A DNA stretch of 35,678 nt, taken from positions 1 through 35,678 of the forward strand of contig CAZYSP010000012.1 of assembly GCA_964650285.1 (NCBI GenBank). Direction: 5' to 3'. Under the pieces are notes generated by a model. The model worked only from the letters and a program-made list of their open reading frames with translations. It had not been told where the DNA came from and searched no databases. Made by a program: the position numbers and the translations under genes. This stretch comes from JACPJP01 sp964650285. GTDB lineage: Archaea > Nanobdellota > Nanobdellia > Woesearchaeales > GW2011-AR4. Below, piece by piece: positions 7,266 through 15,397 of the stretch (positions are counted from its first letter, which is position 1; each line of letters begins with the position of its first letter).

Positions 7266-7820
7266 TTAGATGAGATTATTCTTTTTTAGATAATTAAAAA
7301 TAATATGGGCTGCTTTTTTTGGCTTGATTACACTAGAGTTAATTATTATTTCAGCTTTTTTTGATTCTTCAAATGGGACATCTATACCAATAACCTTTCC
7401 TAGATTTTTATATTTCCTGCCTGTTTTTTTTATTTTTTGCAGATCTTTCATATACTCTGTTCCTTTAACTATCTCGACCAATTGAAAGAATTCATCACAG
7501 TCCCCTAATGAAACTATATTTTTATTTTTTGTGATACCAACAACATCTAATGACCTAACGTGTTTTGGTGTGATATTAGCCATCTGATGGTTAAGTATGG
7601 CAGAAGATGCTCTGTCAGATTTGTAGTCATGAGAAAAATCCAATTTATTTTTTATTCTTAGAATTAAAGTATGAATTTTATTTTTAACCTTAAATGTTAG
7701 TTTGTAACTTGAACCGTGCCATCCTTTGCCAAGGTTTTTGTATTCCAGCAGTTTAACTGGAGCTTTAAATTTTTCTTTTAAGTATTTCTTAATTGCCTCC
7801 TTGGGGATTTTTGTTTGCAT
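7266..7820 (-). CDS. Chimeric kinase-like protein: APH-type N-lobe joined to an APS-kinase-like C-terminus
   Basis: The first ~110 residues look like the N-lobe of an aminoglycoside-phosphotransferase-type kinase: a glycine-rich turn LGKGWHGSSYKLTF (residues ~30-43), a following TLILRIKNK with the candidate ATP-binding Lys, then a helix. The last ~60 residues (YKNLGKVIGIDVPFEESKKA to the end) resemble the C-terminal end of adenylylsulfate (APS) kinases, where GIDDPYEEPENPE is typical. The parts between are missing: no HxDxxxxN catalytic loop, no DFG-like motif and no P-loop. It may derive by internal deletion from a fused APH plus P-loop kinase. Probably inactive as a kinase, although the frame is intact. 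Confidence 0.5.
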   Translation of the reverse strand: MQTKIPKEAIKKYLKEKFKAPVKLLEYKNLGKGWHGSSYKLTFKVKNKIHTLILRIKNKLDFSHDYKSDRASSAILNHQMANITPKHVRSLDVVGITKNKNIVSLGDCDEFFQLVEIVKGTEYMKDLQKIKKTGRKYKNLGKVIGIDVPFEESKKAEIIINSSVIKPKKAAHIIFNYLKKNNLI

Positions 7821-7859
7821 TATTTTAATATTAATGTTTGCATTTTATAAATTTTTCAT

Positions 7860-8822
7860 TTATAGCGTCCAATAGTCCTTTAAATTTTCCTTTAAAATAC
7901 TCATTCTTAGTTTAAAATCATTTTTCACGTCATTGTCTGATTTAGTGAACTCCTCCTTAAATTGCTGTTCTTTCTTACTCACCCCATTTACAAAATCAAG
8001 AATATTTCTATGTATAAACTTCAGATTATAGCCGCCTTCTAAGCATGCAAAAATATTATTAAAATTATTTGACAATAACTTTCCTATTTCGTAATAAGCA
8101 TTGGTGGTCAAGTTTAATTGTAGTAATGAGTCTGAGTAATGGCCATCAAAACCTGCAGAAACTCCCACTATATCTGGTTTAAATTGTTTGTTAATTATTG
8201 GTATAAAAGTATTTAGACTTTGCAAAAATAAATCATCTCCTGTTTCTGGAGGTAATGGTATATTTATGTTAAATCCCTTTCCCTTATTTTCCCCAATTTC
8301 ATCAATCCAGCCAGTTCCCGGAAAAGCGGAAAATTGGTGTGTTGATAGATACAATACATTGCCGCTGTTATAAAAAATTTCCTGAGTGCCGTTGCCATGA
8401 TGCCCATCAAAATCTATAATGAAAACTTTTTTTCCTTTACTGATTAAATTTTTAGTTGCAATTGCAATATTATTGAATAAACAAAATCCCATTGCTTTGC
8501 TTTTAGTAGCGTGGTGCCCAGGTGGTCTTCCTAAAGAGAAACTATTTTGTTCTGATGCTTTAATTGCTGAGGCAACAGAAAAACAAGCTGCTTCATAACT
8601 ATATTTGTTGGTATAAGTATCTGCATCAATATGCAATTCTTTTTCAGAAGATTTTTTTATTAATCCTATATAATCTTTATTGTAAATTAAATTAAGATAT
8701 TTTTCTCCATTCTCAAGTTTAGTTTCTCCAGTATTTTTATCAAAATAAGAAAGCCTTGCAGGGCATTCTGGATGATTGCTTGTTTTATGCTTCAGAAAAA
8801 TTTTGTTGTAAATGAAGTTCAT
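7860..8822 (-). CDS. Histone-deacetylase-family (class II/AcuC-like) zinc amidohydrolase
   Basis: The 320-residue protein belongs to the arginase/deacetylase fold that removes acetyl groups from lysines, polyamines or small amides. Active-site sequence is complete: GRPPGHHATKSKAMGFCLFN with the paired His, IIDFDGHHGNGTQEIF with the first zinc ligands, GVSAGFDGHYSD with the third, and ACLEGGYNL with the transition-state Tyr. The substrate is unknown; archaeal histones, Alba and acetylpolyamines are all possible. Its ATG follows the stop codon of the PfkB-type gene with no base between, so the two genes are translationally coupled. Confidence 0.92.
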   Translation of the reverse strand: MNFIYNKIFLKHKTSNHPECPARLSYFDKNTGETKLENGEKYLNLIYNKDYIGLIKKSSEKELHIDADTYTNKYSYEAACFSVASAIKASEQNSFSLGRPPGHHATKSKAMGFCLFNNIAIATKNLISKGKKVFIIDFDGHHGNGTQEIFYNSGNVLYLSTHQFSAFPGTGWIDEIGENKGKGFNINIPLPPETGDDLFLQSLNTFIPIINKQFKPDIVGVSAGFDGHYSDSLLQLNLTTNAYYEIGKLLSNNFNNIFACLEGGYNLKFIHRNILDFVNGVSKKEQQFKEEFTKSDNDVKNDFKLRMSILKENLKDYWTL

Positions 8823-9722
8823 CTAAAATTCCCTTATAGACTTAAATTCTTTGTATCTTTTTTCTATATCCTCATGATTGATGTTGCGCAATCTTTCTAT
8901 GGAAAAGTCTTCTGCATTGTAGGATGCTATTATACTGCCGTATACAACTGCTTTTCTCAGATTTGTTTCGCTTAAGTCCTGTGTTTTAGCAATATACCCT
9001 GTAAACGCTCCTCCGAAGCAGTCTCCGCATCCTGTTGGATCTTTTATGTTTTCCAGAGGATAACCGGGTGCGTTGAAATGTTTGTTATCTGTAAATAATA
9101 ATGCACCATGTTCCCCTTTCTTTATGATGACTGCTTTAGTGTGCAGCTTTAAAGCAGTATTTGCAGCTTTTACAAGGTTCGGGGTGTTGAAAAGCTGCCT
9201 GGCTTCAGCATCATTAAGGACAAGAATGTCTGCTTTTTCTATTGTCTTTAAAAGCTGTTTTTTCTTATGCTCAATCCAGAAATTCATAGTGTCCATAACA
9301 ACCAGTTCTGGCTTCTTCATGTTATTAACAGCAGCAAGCTGTAATTCAGGATCTATATTTGCAAGAAAAGCATACTTTGCATTTTTATAATCTTCAGGGA
9401 CCTCTACCTTGTAAGATTCCAACGCATTTAGCTCTGTTCTTAAAGTCTTGGCTTCATTCATATCAAATTCATAGAAACCTTGCCAGCGGAATGTTTTTTC
9501 TCCCAATATTATTCCCAAGGTATTTATTCCCTTTTTATTGAGGAAGTTTATATGCTCGTCAGGAAAATCCTTTCCAATAATTGACAGTATTCCTGGTTTT
9601 GAGAAAAAGGAAGCTGCAATGGATGCATAACACGCTGATCCTCCAAGTGCATTTTTAACGCGGCCAAAAGGAGTTTCTAAAGAGTCCAAAGCTACTGTTC
9701 CTATAATTATTGGATCAATCAT
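8823..9722 (-). CDS. PfkB/ribokinase-family carbohydrate or nucleoside kinase
   Basis: The 299-residue protein has the ribokinase fold: N-terminal IIGTVALDSLETPFGRVKNA, then the GGSACYASIAAS substrate-side motif, LVLNDAEARQLF, VIIKKGEHGALLF, and the C-terminal signature DPTGCGDCFGGAFTGYIA with the catalytic Asp in GCGD (more often GAGD). The family phosphorylates sugars, adenosine or nucleosides; the sequence alone does not give the substrate. An adenosine or ribose-type substrate would fit a neighbourhood with ahcY. It begins the two-gene unit with the deacetylase. Confidence 0.88.
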   Translation of the reverse strand: MIDPIIIGTVALDSLETPFGRVKNALGGSACYASIAASFFSKPGILSIIGKDFPDEHINFLNKKGINTLGIILGEKTFRWQGFYEFDMNEAKTLRTELNALESYKVEVPEDYKNAKYAFLANIDPELQLAAVNNMKKPELVVMDTMNFWIEHKKKQLLKTIEKADILVLNDAEARQLFNTPNLVKAANTALKLHTKAVIIKKGEHGALLFTDNKHFNAPGYPLENIKDPTGCGDCFGGAFTGYIAKTQDLSETNLRKAVVYGSIIASYNAEDFSIERLRNINHEDIEKRYKEFKSIREF

Positions 9723-9780
9723 CTTTTATTATCAGAAATATATTATGTTTAAAAAGTTTTAGTAAATTATATCTTATTAT

Positions 9781-10215
9781 TTATTCTAGCACCTTTGTTT
9801 TTATTTTTCCGTATATAGTTCTTTGAAGACCTGTCCGCTTTTCTGTGTATTTTAATGTGATTTCTCCTTTAATCAAGTCATTCTTTTTTCCATTATCGCA
9901 GCCTGTAATGACAAAAGTGGATGTCTCATCACTTGACATTGGAGTAGAAAATTCTCCTGAGCAACCGGCAACATTTATGCTATCAACAATAATTGAACTT
10001 TTTATTCCATTATTAATTACTAGTTTTATTTCTGATGCTTTTGCCTCATAATCTATACAGGTTATTTTATGAGACAAAATGCATTTCTCTGGAAAAATTC
10101 TTGTAATATCTATGATGCTGAAATAATCTAATGTAGCTAGGGCAATCAAGAAAACCATAATAACCCAGCCATACGTCATTAAAAAGTTTATGGCTTCTTT
10201 GGATTTATTTTTCAT
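9781..10215 (-). CDS. Class III signal-peptide pilin-like protein
   Basis: The N-terminus MKNKSKEAINFLMTYGWVIM followed by VFLIALATLDYF is the typical archaeal type IV pilin-like start: a short basic leader, then a hydrophobic helix containing the EAINFLMTYGW signature (commonly AMEFLMTYGWAIL in DPANN proteins). The remaining ~110 residues form an extracellular beta-rich domain with four Cys (CILSHKITC, AGCSGEF, TGCDNG) that could pair. It would be processed by a prepilin peptidase and join a surface filament. No assembly ATPase is intact in this window. A long palindrome lies in its promoter region. Confidence 0.8.
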   Translation of the reverse strand: MKNKSKEAINFLMTYGWVIMVFLIALATLDYFSIIDITRIFPEKCILSHKITCIDYEAKASEIKLVINNGIKSSIIVDSINVAGCSGEFSTPMSSDETSTFVITGCDNGKKNDLIKGEITLKYTEKRTGLQRTIYGKIKTKVLE

Positions 10216-10240
10216 CTCTAAGTTAGTTTTTTGTATTAGA

Positions 10241-10276
10241 CATCATAGAAATCCAAATATTTAGATTTCTAGGATG
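10241..10276. repeat. 36-base near-perfect palindrome between divergent genes
   Basis: CATCATAGAAAT and ATTTCTAGGATG form 12-base arms with a single mismatch, and the 12 bases between them contain the self-complementary AAATATTT. It lies 26 bases upstream of the pilin-like start (minus strand) and about 110 bases upstream of the channel gene (plus strand). It could be an operator or a hairpin in the pilin leader. Confidence 0.5.
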
Positions 10277-10387
10277 CCAAAAATAGGTACTATTTTTGTG
10301 CATATTTAAAAATATCTTTTTTATGTGGTTTATAAACAAAAGATTTAATAATAAAAATGAAATAATTATGTAAAAAAGAGGTGGGTA

Positions 10388-11155
10388 ATGGCAAGTAGAA
10401 ACATTAGGAATTTCATATTTGGAGTTTTTCTTCTTGGGTCAATTATTGTGTTAGGAACTTATGCTTTTAGTTTAATTGAGGGTATAGATTTATTTAATTC
10501 ATTATATTATGTCTTTTTGATAATAACTACTCATGGAAGCCCTTATATTATAACAACTGTGTATGGAAAGATCCTAGTTATGCTTATATTGGCCTTTGGA
10601 ATGGGTTTAGTTCTTTATATTGCTGTATTCATAGGGAGTGCCATTATAGAAGGTCAAACAAGATTGTTGTTAGGTGGAATAAAAGGAGGTTTGGTTAGAA
10701 TGAGAAAGGAAAAAAATCATACTATTATTTGTGGTTATGGGAAGCTTGGAAAGTATGTTTGTAGTGTCTTAAAAGAAAAAAAGCAAAAGTACATTATAGT
10801 AGAAAAGGATGCGGAGAAATGTACTGGGATAATATCTGCTGGAGAAAGTGTTTTGCAAGGCGATGCCTTAGATCCAAATGTCTTGAAAAAAGCAGGAATC
10901 GAGAAAGCAAAAGGGCTTATAGCTACTTTAGGGGAAGATTCTGACAATATATATCTCATAATGAGTGCCAGCGAGCTTAATCCAAAGCTTCATTTAGCAG
11001 CAAAGGCAGAGGAAGAGCATGCTGTTGACAGGCTGCATAAGGTTGGCGCTAAAATAGTTGTATTACCGCAGGTGGTTGGTGGAAGGCAGCTTGCGAATGC
11101 GTTTTTAGAGATAGAAAAAACAGAGGAGCTGGAGACTGTTAGTAAGAAAAAATAG
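10388..11155 (+). CDS. RCK-domain channel-like protein with an altered selectivity filter
   Basis: The architecture is that of MthK-type K+ channels: membrane helix 1 (~8-30), a pore loop (~36-56), membrane helix 2 (~60-85), then a cytosolic RCK domain with Rossmann motif IICGYGKLGKYVCSVL (~residue 113), the acidic VEKDAEKC, and QGDALDPNVLKKAGIEKAKG. The pore loop reads LYYVFLIITTHGSPYIITT: the K+ filter TVGYGD is replaced by T-H-G-S-P-Y (residues 48-53), which should not coordinate dehydrated K+. It may be a non-selective pore, a sensor that no longer conducts, or a TrkA-like subunit. GAGGTG precedes the ATG. The C-terminal RCK-C part is short. Confidence 0.82.
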   Translation: MASRNIRNFIFGVFLLGSIIVLGTYAFSLIEGIDLFNSLYYVFLIITTHGSPYIITTVYGKILVMLILAFGMGLVLYIAVFIGSAIIEGQTRLLLGGIKGGLVRMRKEKNHTIICGYGKLGKYVCSVLKEKKQKYIIVEKDAEKCTGIISAGESVLQGDALDPNVLKKAGIEKAKGLIATLGEDSDNIYLIMSASELNPKLHLAAKAEEEHAVDRLHKVGAKIVVLPQVVGGRQLANAFLEIEKTEELETVSKKK

Positions 11156-11172
11156 ATTCATTATCAAAAAAA

Positions 11173-11180
11173 TTTATAAA
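11173..11180 (+). promoter_or_regulatory. TATA box setting a leaderless start for the DHS-like gene
   Basis: TTTATAAA is centred 27 bases before the ATG at 11203, so transcription would begin at the start codon itself. This decides for the ATG over the TTG frame extension six codons upstream. Confidence 0.65.
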
Positions 11181-11202
11181 TAACTTGGTTTTTTCTTACA
11201 AT

Positions 11203-12201
11203 ATGGATTATAAGGCGGTTGGGGATTTTATAAAAAGAAATTTTAAGCATTTTAATGCGGCTGTGGTGGTGGATGCGGCTGATGCTTACGTTAAGCTTCT
11301 TGATTCTGGTGGTAAAATGTTTGTCGTACTAGCAGGAGCTATGTCGACTGCAGAACTGGGAATAAGTTTGGCAGAGATGATTAGGCAAGGTAGGATTCAT
11401 GCAATATGCTGCACTGGAGCAAACTTAGAAGAGGATTTATTTAATCTTGTAGCAAATAAACATTACAAGCGTATTCCAAATTATCGTGAATTAGGCCCGG
11501 CAGATGAACAAAAATTATTTGATGAACATATGAATAGAGTAACAGACACTTGCATACCTGAAGAAGAAGCCATGCGCAGGATAGAGAAACAAATTTTCAA
11601 ACTTTGGGAGAAAGCTGATGAAAATAATGAAAGATATTTTCCATATGAATATATGTATCAGGTGATTAAAAGCGGTTCATTAAAGGAGTTTTATCAGATT
11701 GATCCTAAAGATTCCTGGTTGATAGCTGCATGTGAAAAGAATTTACCTATTTGGACTCCAGGATGGGAAGATTCAACGTTAGGCAATATTTTTGTAGCAT
11801 TGACAAAAGAAGGCGGAAGAAATTATTATGGGGAGCAAATTAAGAATATACAAATTGTTAAATCTGGATTAGAACAAATGTCATTTTTGATTGATTGGTA
11901 TAAAGAAAATTCTAAAAATGCTGCAATAGGATTTTTTCAGATTGGCGGAGGCATAGCTGGAGATTTTCCGATATGTGTGGTGCCTTTAATACAACAGGAC
12001 CTTAATGAAAAATGCAGATGGTGGGGATACTTTTGCCAGATAAGCGACAGCACAACTTCTTATGGAGGTTATAGCGGCGCTGTTCCAAATGAAAAAATTA
12101 CATGGGGAAAATTAGCTGTAGATACGCCTAAGTTTGTTATAGAATCTGATGCAACTATTGTTGCTCCGTTGATATTTGCTTATGTTCTTGGTGAGAAATA
12201 A
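11203..12201 (+). CDS. Deoxyhypusine-synthase-like enzyme
   Basis: The protein belongs to the deoxyhypusine synthase fold, which uses NAD and spermidine to transfer an aminobutyl group to a Lys of eIF5A or, in bacterial relatives, to an amine (homospermidine synthase type). AGAMSTAELGISLAEMIRQG, CCTGANLEEDLFNL and MNRVTDTCIPEEEAMRRIE are typical of the DHS-like branch. The catalytic Lys is present in KITWGKL (K303). The GGGxxKHH stretch of classical DHS, which carries an active-site His, reads GGGIAGDF (residues 248-255), as in the SpeY-like branch. The substrate, eIF5A or a polyamine, is therefore open. Length 332 is normal. Confidence 0.85.
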   Translation: MDYKAVGDFIKRNFKHFNAAVVVDAADAYVKLLDSGGKMFVVLAGAMSTAELGISLAEMIRQGRIHAICCTGANLEEDLFNLVANKHYKRIPNYRELGPADEQKLFDEHMNRVTDTCIPEEEAMRRIEKQIFKLWEKADENNERYFPYEYMYQVIKSGSLKEFYQIDPKDSWLIAACEKNLPIWTPGWEDSTLGNIFVALTKEGGRNYYGEQIKNIQIVKSGLEQMSFLIDWYKENSKNAAIGFFQIGGGIAGDFPICVVPLIQQDLNEKCRWWGYFCQISDSTTSYGGYSGAVPNEKITWGKLAVDTPKFVIESDATIVAPLIFAYVLGEK

Positions 12202-12261
12202 ATACCATTTATACCAGTTAACTTTAAATAAAACACAAGCTTCTATAGTTCTATCACAACT

Positions 12262-12357
12262 GCCGACGTCGCATAACCTGGCATTGCGATGGCCTTGAGC
12301 CATTGAAAGTAAGCCATTTCCCTTCGGGGTATCCCGGTTCAAATCCGGGCGTCGGCG
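12262..12357 (+). tRNA. tRNA-Ser(UGA) with a 12-base intron at 37/38
   Basis: Acceptor GCCGACG/CGTCGGC, D-stem GCA/TGC, anticodon stem ATGGC/GCCAT, a 15-base variable arm (CCC-TTC-GGG) and T-arm CCCGG-TTCAAAT-CCGGG form a class II tRNA. The discriminator G73 fits archaeal Ser identity. The anticodon loop is 19 bases; removing 12300-12311 leaves CTTGAGA with anticodon UGA. The exon-intron junction can form a weak bulge-helix-bulge (cuts AG^C and TA^A) with three of four central pairs. A TATA-like element (TTTAAATAAA) lies about 34 bases upstream, and the gene is followed by a T-rich stretch. Confidence 0.88.
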
Positions 12358-12360
12358 TCT

Positions 12361-14202
12361 TTATTTTTTCCTTTTTTCCTTTTCAAGAATGGTTCCTAGT
12401 TCTTTGATCTCTTTTTCTAGCTCTTTATAGTCTGCTTCTTCTTTTTTATTGATTTTGGGTTTTCTTTTTATCTTCTCTTTTATTCCCTTGAAAATATTTA
12501 ATAAAGATTCTTTTATTATCTGCTTTTTCTCTTCTGCACTACCCAATTCCTTAATATCCTCTTTCCTCTTCTCAGTCTGTTTTCTTCTGAATATAATCAG
12601 TACAATAAGAATAAAAAATACTCCTGCTATATAAGCAATTATCGTGTATGCCTTAATTGGTCTTTCTTCCCCGTCTTCAATTACTGTTACAGGTATTCCT
12701 TCTTTAGTTTCTTCCTCTGGCTCGTCAATTATTTCTTCAGTTTCTTTAGTTTCTTCTGTTCCTAGAATAACTCCTTCTTTTTGCTCTGCATATTCAATTT
12801 TTTCTTCTGCCTCTTGTTGTTCCTCAACTTTTATTTCTTCTCCTCCAGGAACTTTTATTATTATTTTGTCCTTTACAACAAAAATCTGGTTGCCTGATGA
12901 TTCATAAACAACTGTTATATTAAAATAATAAATTTCGTCCAAACTTGGAGTAATGATTGAAGAATCAAAAATCTTTATGCTTTCAGATGGTTTTATGCTA
13001 GAGTATGCTGTTGAAAAATTCTGAATATTGGGAATATTTGTAATGTAGTTGATTTTAACATTCCTGAAATTGTGAATTTTGCTTGGATTAGCAACAAATG
13101 CTTTAAGGCCTATCCTTTGGTCAGGTACTGCAATTTGCTGGGAAAAATCGTGGTCAATGTAAGGGCAATCACAATAAACTTCTATGTTAGAAGTGTTTTG
13201 TACAGCTCTCAGGAATTTGCTTATTTTATAGCTTGCCCCTATAGGGACAGAGTAATTACCTGTTACCTGGCTTTGAAGTTGCGCTACAAGGCTTTTCTTT
13301 TCCTTTGATGCTAGAGTGCCACTCCAGCTTATTAACCTGTTAGTTCCAGTTGTGTCTCTAGGTCTTTTCAGGAGCAAAAGTTTTTCAGGAATTTTTATAT
13401 TAAAAGTGGTTATAGTTAAATCATGCTGGTCGTTTATATTCTCAATATCAATTGTCAGATTTAGTTTTTCCTGAATATCAAATCTGCTTTTATCCAACTT
13501 AGGACTTATTTTTAATGAGGCGGGATATACTTTACCGCTTATAGTGCTGGAAGTTGCGCTTACCTGTTCTATTCCGTTAAAATAAGTTATATTTGCCTTT
13601 AGTTCAAAATTATCTGCAGCTAAACCTTTTACCTTGTAAGTGCACCTCCTTATCTGCGTTGGATGCACATCCTCCCTGAATATAATCTTGTCAAGAGTCT
13701 TTTTACAGCCCTCTACATCTGTAATCAAAACAGAATCTGGAATGTTGATGGTTGCTGTAACATCTTCTGCAGCAACATCAGCAGTATTTTCAACAGCCAG
13801 CTCTGCAGTTGTCTCCTCTCCTATTAAAATATTATTTTGTCCTATTGTATTTGTTATACTTATCTTTGATTTAATCTGTGACACATCTACGAGTGCTTTG
13901 TATACATCATAATAGTCCGTATAGTTCCTGTAAGAGAAGGAAACATCACTTATGCATATGTAAAAATCATCCTTGATTTCACATTCGTTGTTTGCTATTA
14001 TGACTCCGGAAATATCAATTTCTATGTATACCTTGTTGCTTATAGAATCTATTTTGAATTCGAAAATATGGCCGGATATATTAATAATGTCTCCGTCTTC
14101 AACAGTTCCTGAATAAATAGATTCACTGTAAATTGGAAATGTATTTGGCATTAGGGCAAGTAAAAGTATTATAGAAAATGTTAAGATGCCTCTTTTTTTC
14201 AT
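12361..14202 (-). CDS. Membrane-anchored surface protein with beta-sandwich domains and a charged cytosolic tail
   Basis: The 613-residue protein has a Sec-type signal peptide (KKRGILTFSIILLLALMPN), a long beta-rich extracytoplasmic region with several CARDB/DUF11-like segments (for example GEETTAELAVENTADVAAED, then LNLTIDIENINDQHDLTITT), an acidic Glu-rich linker, one membrane helix (IIAYIAGVFFILIVLIIF, ~residues 525-545), and a cytosolic tail of ~65 residues rich in Lys and Glu that is likely coiled-coil. Such proteins form cell-surface layers or scaffold other surface proteins. Paired Cys (ANNECEIKDDFYIC, EGCKKTL, RRCTYK, EVYCDCPY) may form disulfides. No enzyme motif is visible. Confidence 0.8.
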   Translation of the reverse strand: MKKRGILTFSIILLLALMPNTFPIYSESIYSGTVEDGDIINISGHIFEFKIDSISNKVYIEIDISGVIIANNECEIKDDFYICISDVSFSYRNYTDYYDVYKALVDVSQIKSKISITNTIGQNNILIGEETTAELAVENTADVAAEDVTATINIPDSVLITDVEGCKKTLDKIIFREDVHPTQIRRCTYKVKGLAADNFELKANITYFNGIEQVSATSSTISGKVYPASLKISPKLDKSRFDIQEKLNLTIDIENINDQHDLTITTFNIKIPEKLLLLKRPRDTTGTNRLISWSGTLASKEKKSLVAQLQSQVTGNYSVPIGASYKISKFLRAVQNTSNIEVYCDCPYIDHDFSQQIAVPDQRIGLKAFVANPSKIHNFRNVKINYITNIPNIQNFSTAYSSIKPSESIKIFDSSIITPSLDEIYYFNITVVYESSGNQIFVVKDKIIIKVPGGEEIKVEEQQEAEEKIEYAEQKEGVILGTEETKETEEIIDEPEEETKEGIPVTVIEDGEERPIKAYTIIAYIAGVFFILIVLIIFRRKQTEKRKEDIKELGSAEEKKQIIKESLLNIFKGIKEKIKRKPKINKKEEADYKELEKEIKELGTILEKEKRKK

Positions 14203-14312
14203 TTTAATTATTTTACAATGTTACTCTTTGGTTTATAATTTTTTTGCTGTTAAAATTAAGCTTAAGTTTGTCAAAGAAGCCCTAAAAAACACAAACGGTA
14301 AGATTTTACACC

Positions 14313-15374
14313 TTATTTTTTCTCTTCTTCGTATATTTTTATGAAAGTAACAAGCATTGCAAGTATTATGGGGCCGATTATTATCCCTACAAATCCAAGA
14401 AGGGCTAATCCGCCGACAACTCCGAGCAATACCAGTACAGGGTGTAAGCCAGATCTGTCCCCTATTATTTTTGGTTTTAGTATATTGTCTACAGTTCCTA
14501 CAACAAATATGCCATAAATCATAAGGAGAATTCCTTTTATTATCAAAGTAGTTTCCATATTAAGGTAGCCATCAAATATAAGTATCAAGGCTGCGGGAAA
14601 CCAAATAATAGAAGAGCCTACATATGGGATTAAAGATGCGAAAATCATGACTATACCCCATAACAGGGGGGAAGATAACCCGAATATAAGAAATCCTATG
14701 CCGCCTAAAGTTCCCTGGATCACTGCAATTATTATGCTTCCGTAAATCACTGCATAAGCCATATCATTTAATTTTTTGAAAACATGCTTTCTGTATTTGT
14801 CTTTTAACGGCATGATGCGCTCAATTTTGTCAACAAAAACTTCTCCATCCCTAAAAAGGAAGAACATGACAAACAGGACAATAAACAAGTCAAGCATAAA
14901 TATCGGAATTGAGAACAGTATATTTGAGATGCTTTCTGTTATTTTTGTAGTTGCCCCTTTGATAGTTGTGTCAAAATAATATTTTACTTGCGGGTCATTA
15001 GCCTTATCGGTAAAATAATTTACAGTCTTGCATATAGGCTTGTCAACTGGTTCACAATGAGCTAGAAACTGTCCACTTGCCAATTTCTGTCTTGAGAGCA
15101 GGTATGTAGTGTAAGCCTCTTGAGAGATGGTATTAAGTACAAAAAACAAAGGCAGTGTTAATATCAAAATAACCAATACTGATGTGATTAAAGAAGAAAT
15201 GTTCTTATTTAAAATTTTTTTATTGATTTTTGAATACAGCGGGTAGAATATATAAGAAAAAATTATTCCAGTAAGCACAGCGGTAAGAAATGGTTTTATA
15301 ATCAAAAATGACACTAAAATCAGGGCTATAAAAATGAGGGTAAAAACAATTTTCCGATATAATTCTGAATCCAT
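14313..15374 (-). CDS. AI-2E-family (PerM/YdiK-like) membrane transporter
   Basis: A 353-residue protein with about seven membrane helices and the family layout: two N-terminal helices, a soluble insert (residues ~105-160), then a block of helices with GTLGGIGFLIFGLSSPLLWG, SLIPYVGSSIIWFPAALILI and DNILKPKIIGDRSGLHPVLV followed by the GVVGGLALLGFVGIIIGPII signature. Family members include autoinducer-2 exporters and Na+/H+ antiporters; the substrate cannot be read from the sequence. The ATG at 15374 (MDSELYRKIVF) is chosen because a longer frame would run into the tRNA-Val gene that lies 24 bases upstream. Confidence 0.88.
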   Translation of the reverse strand: MDSELYRKIVFTLIFIALILVSFLIIKPFLTAVLTGIIFSYIFYPLYSKINKKILNKNISSLITSVLVILILTLPLFFVLNTISQEAYTTYLLSRQKLASGQFLAHCEPVDKPICKTVNYFTDKANDPQVKYYFDTTIKGATTKITESISNILFSIPIFMLDLFIVLFVMFFLFRDGEVFVDKIERIMPLKDKYRKHVFKKLNDMAYAVIYGSIIIAVIQGTLGGIGFLIFGLSSPLLWGIVMIFASLIPYVGSSIIWFPAALILIFDGYLNMETTLIIKGILLMIYGIFVVGTVDNILKPKIIGDRSGLHPVLVLLGVVGGLALLGFVGIIIGPIILAMLVTFIKIYEEEKK

Positions 15375-15397
15375 TTTATTAAACTTGTAGTTTTGAA

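Noticed and set aside
12262..12357. Reading tRNA-Ser as intronless with anticodon UUG
   Set aside because: It needs C33, a poorer stem and leaves the downstream GCCAT unpaired; the Ser reading has G73 and a normal class II variable arm.
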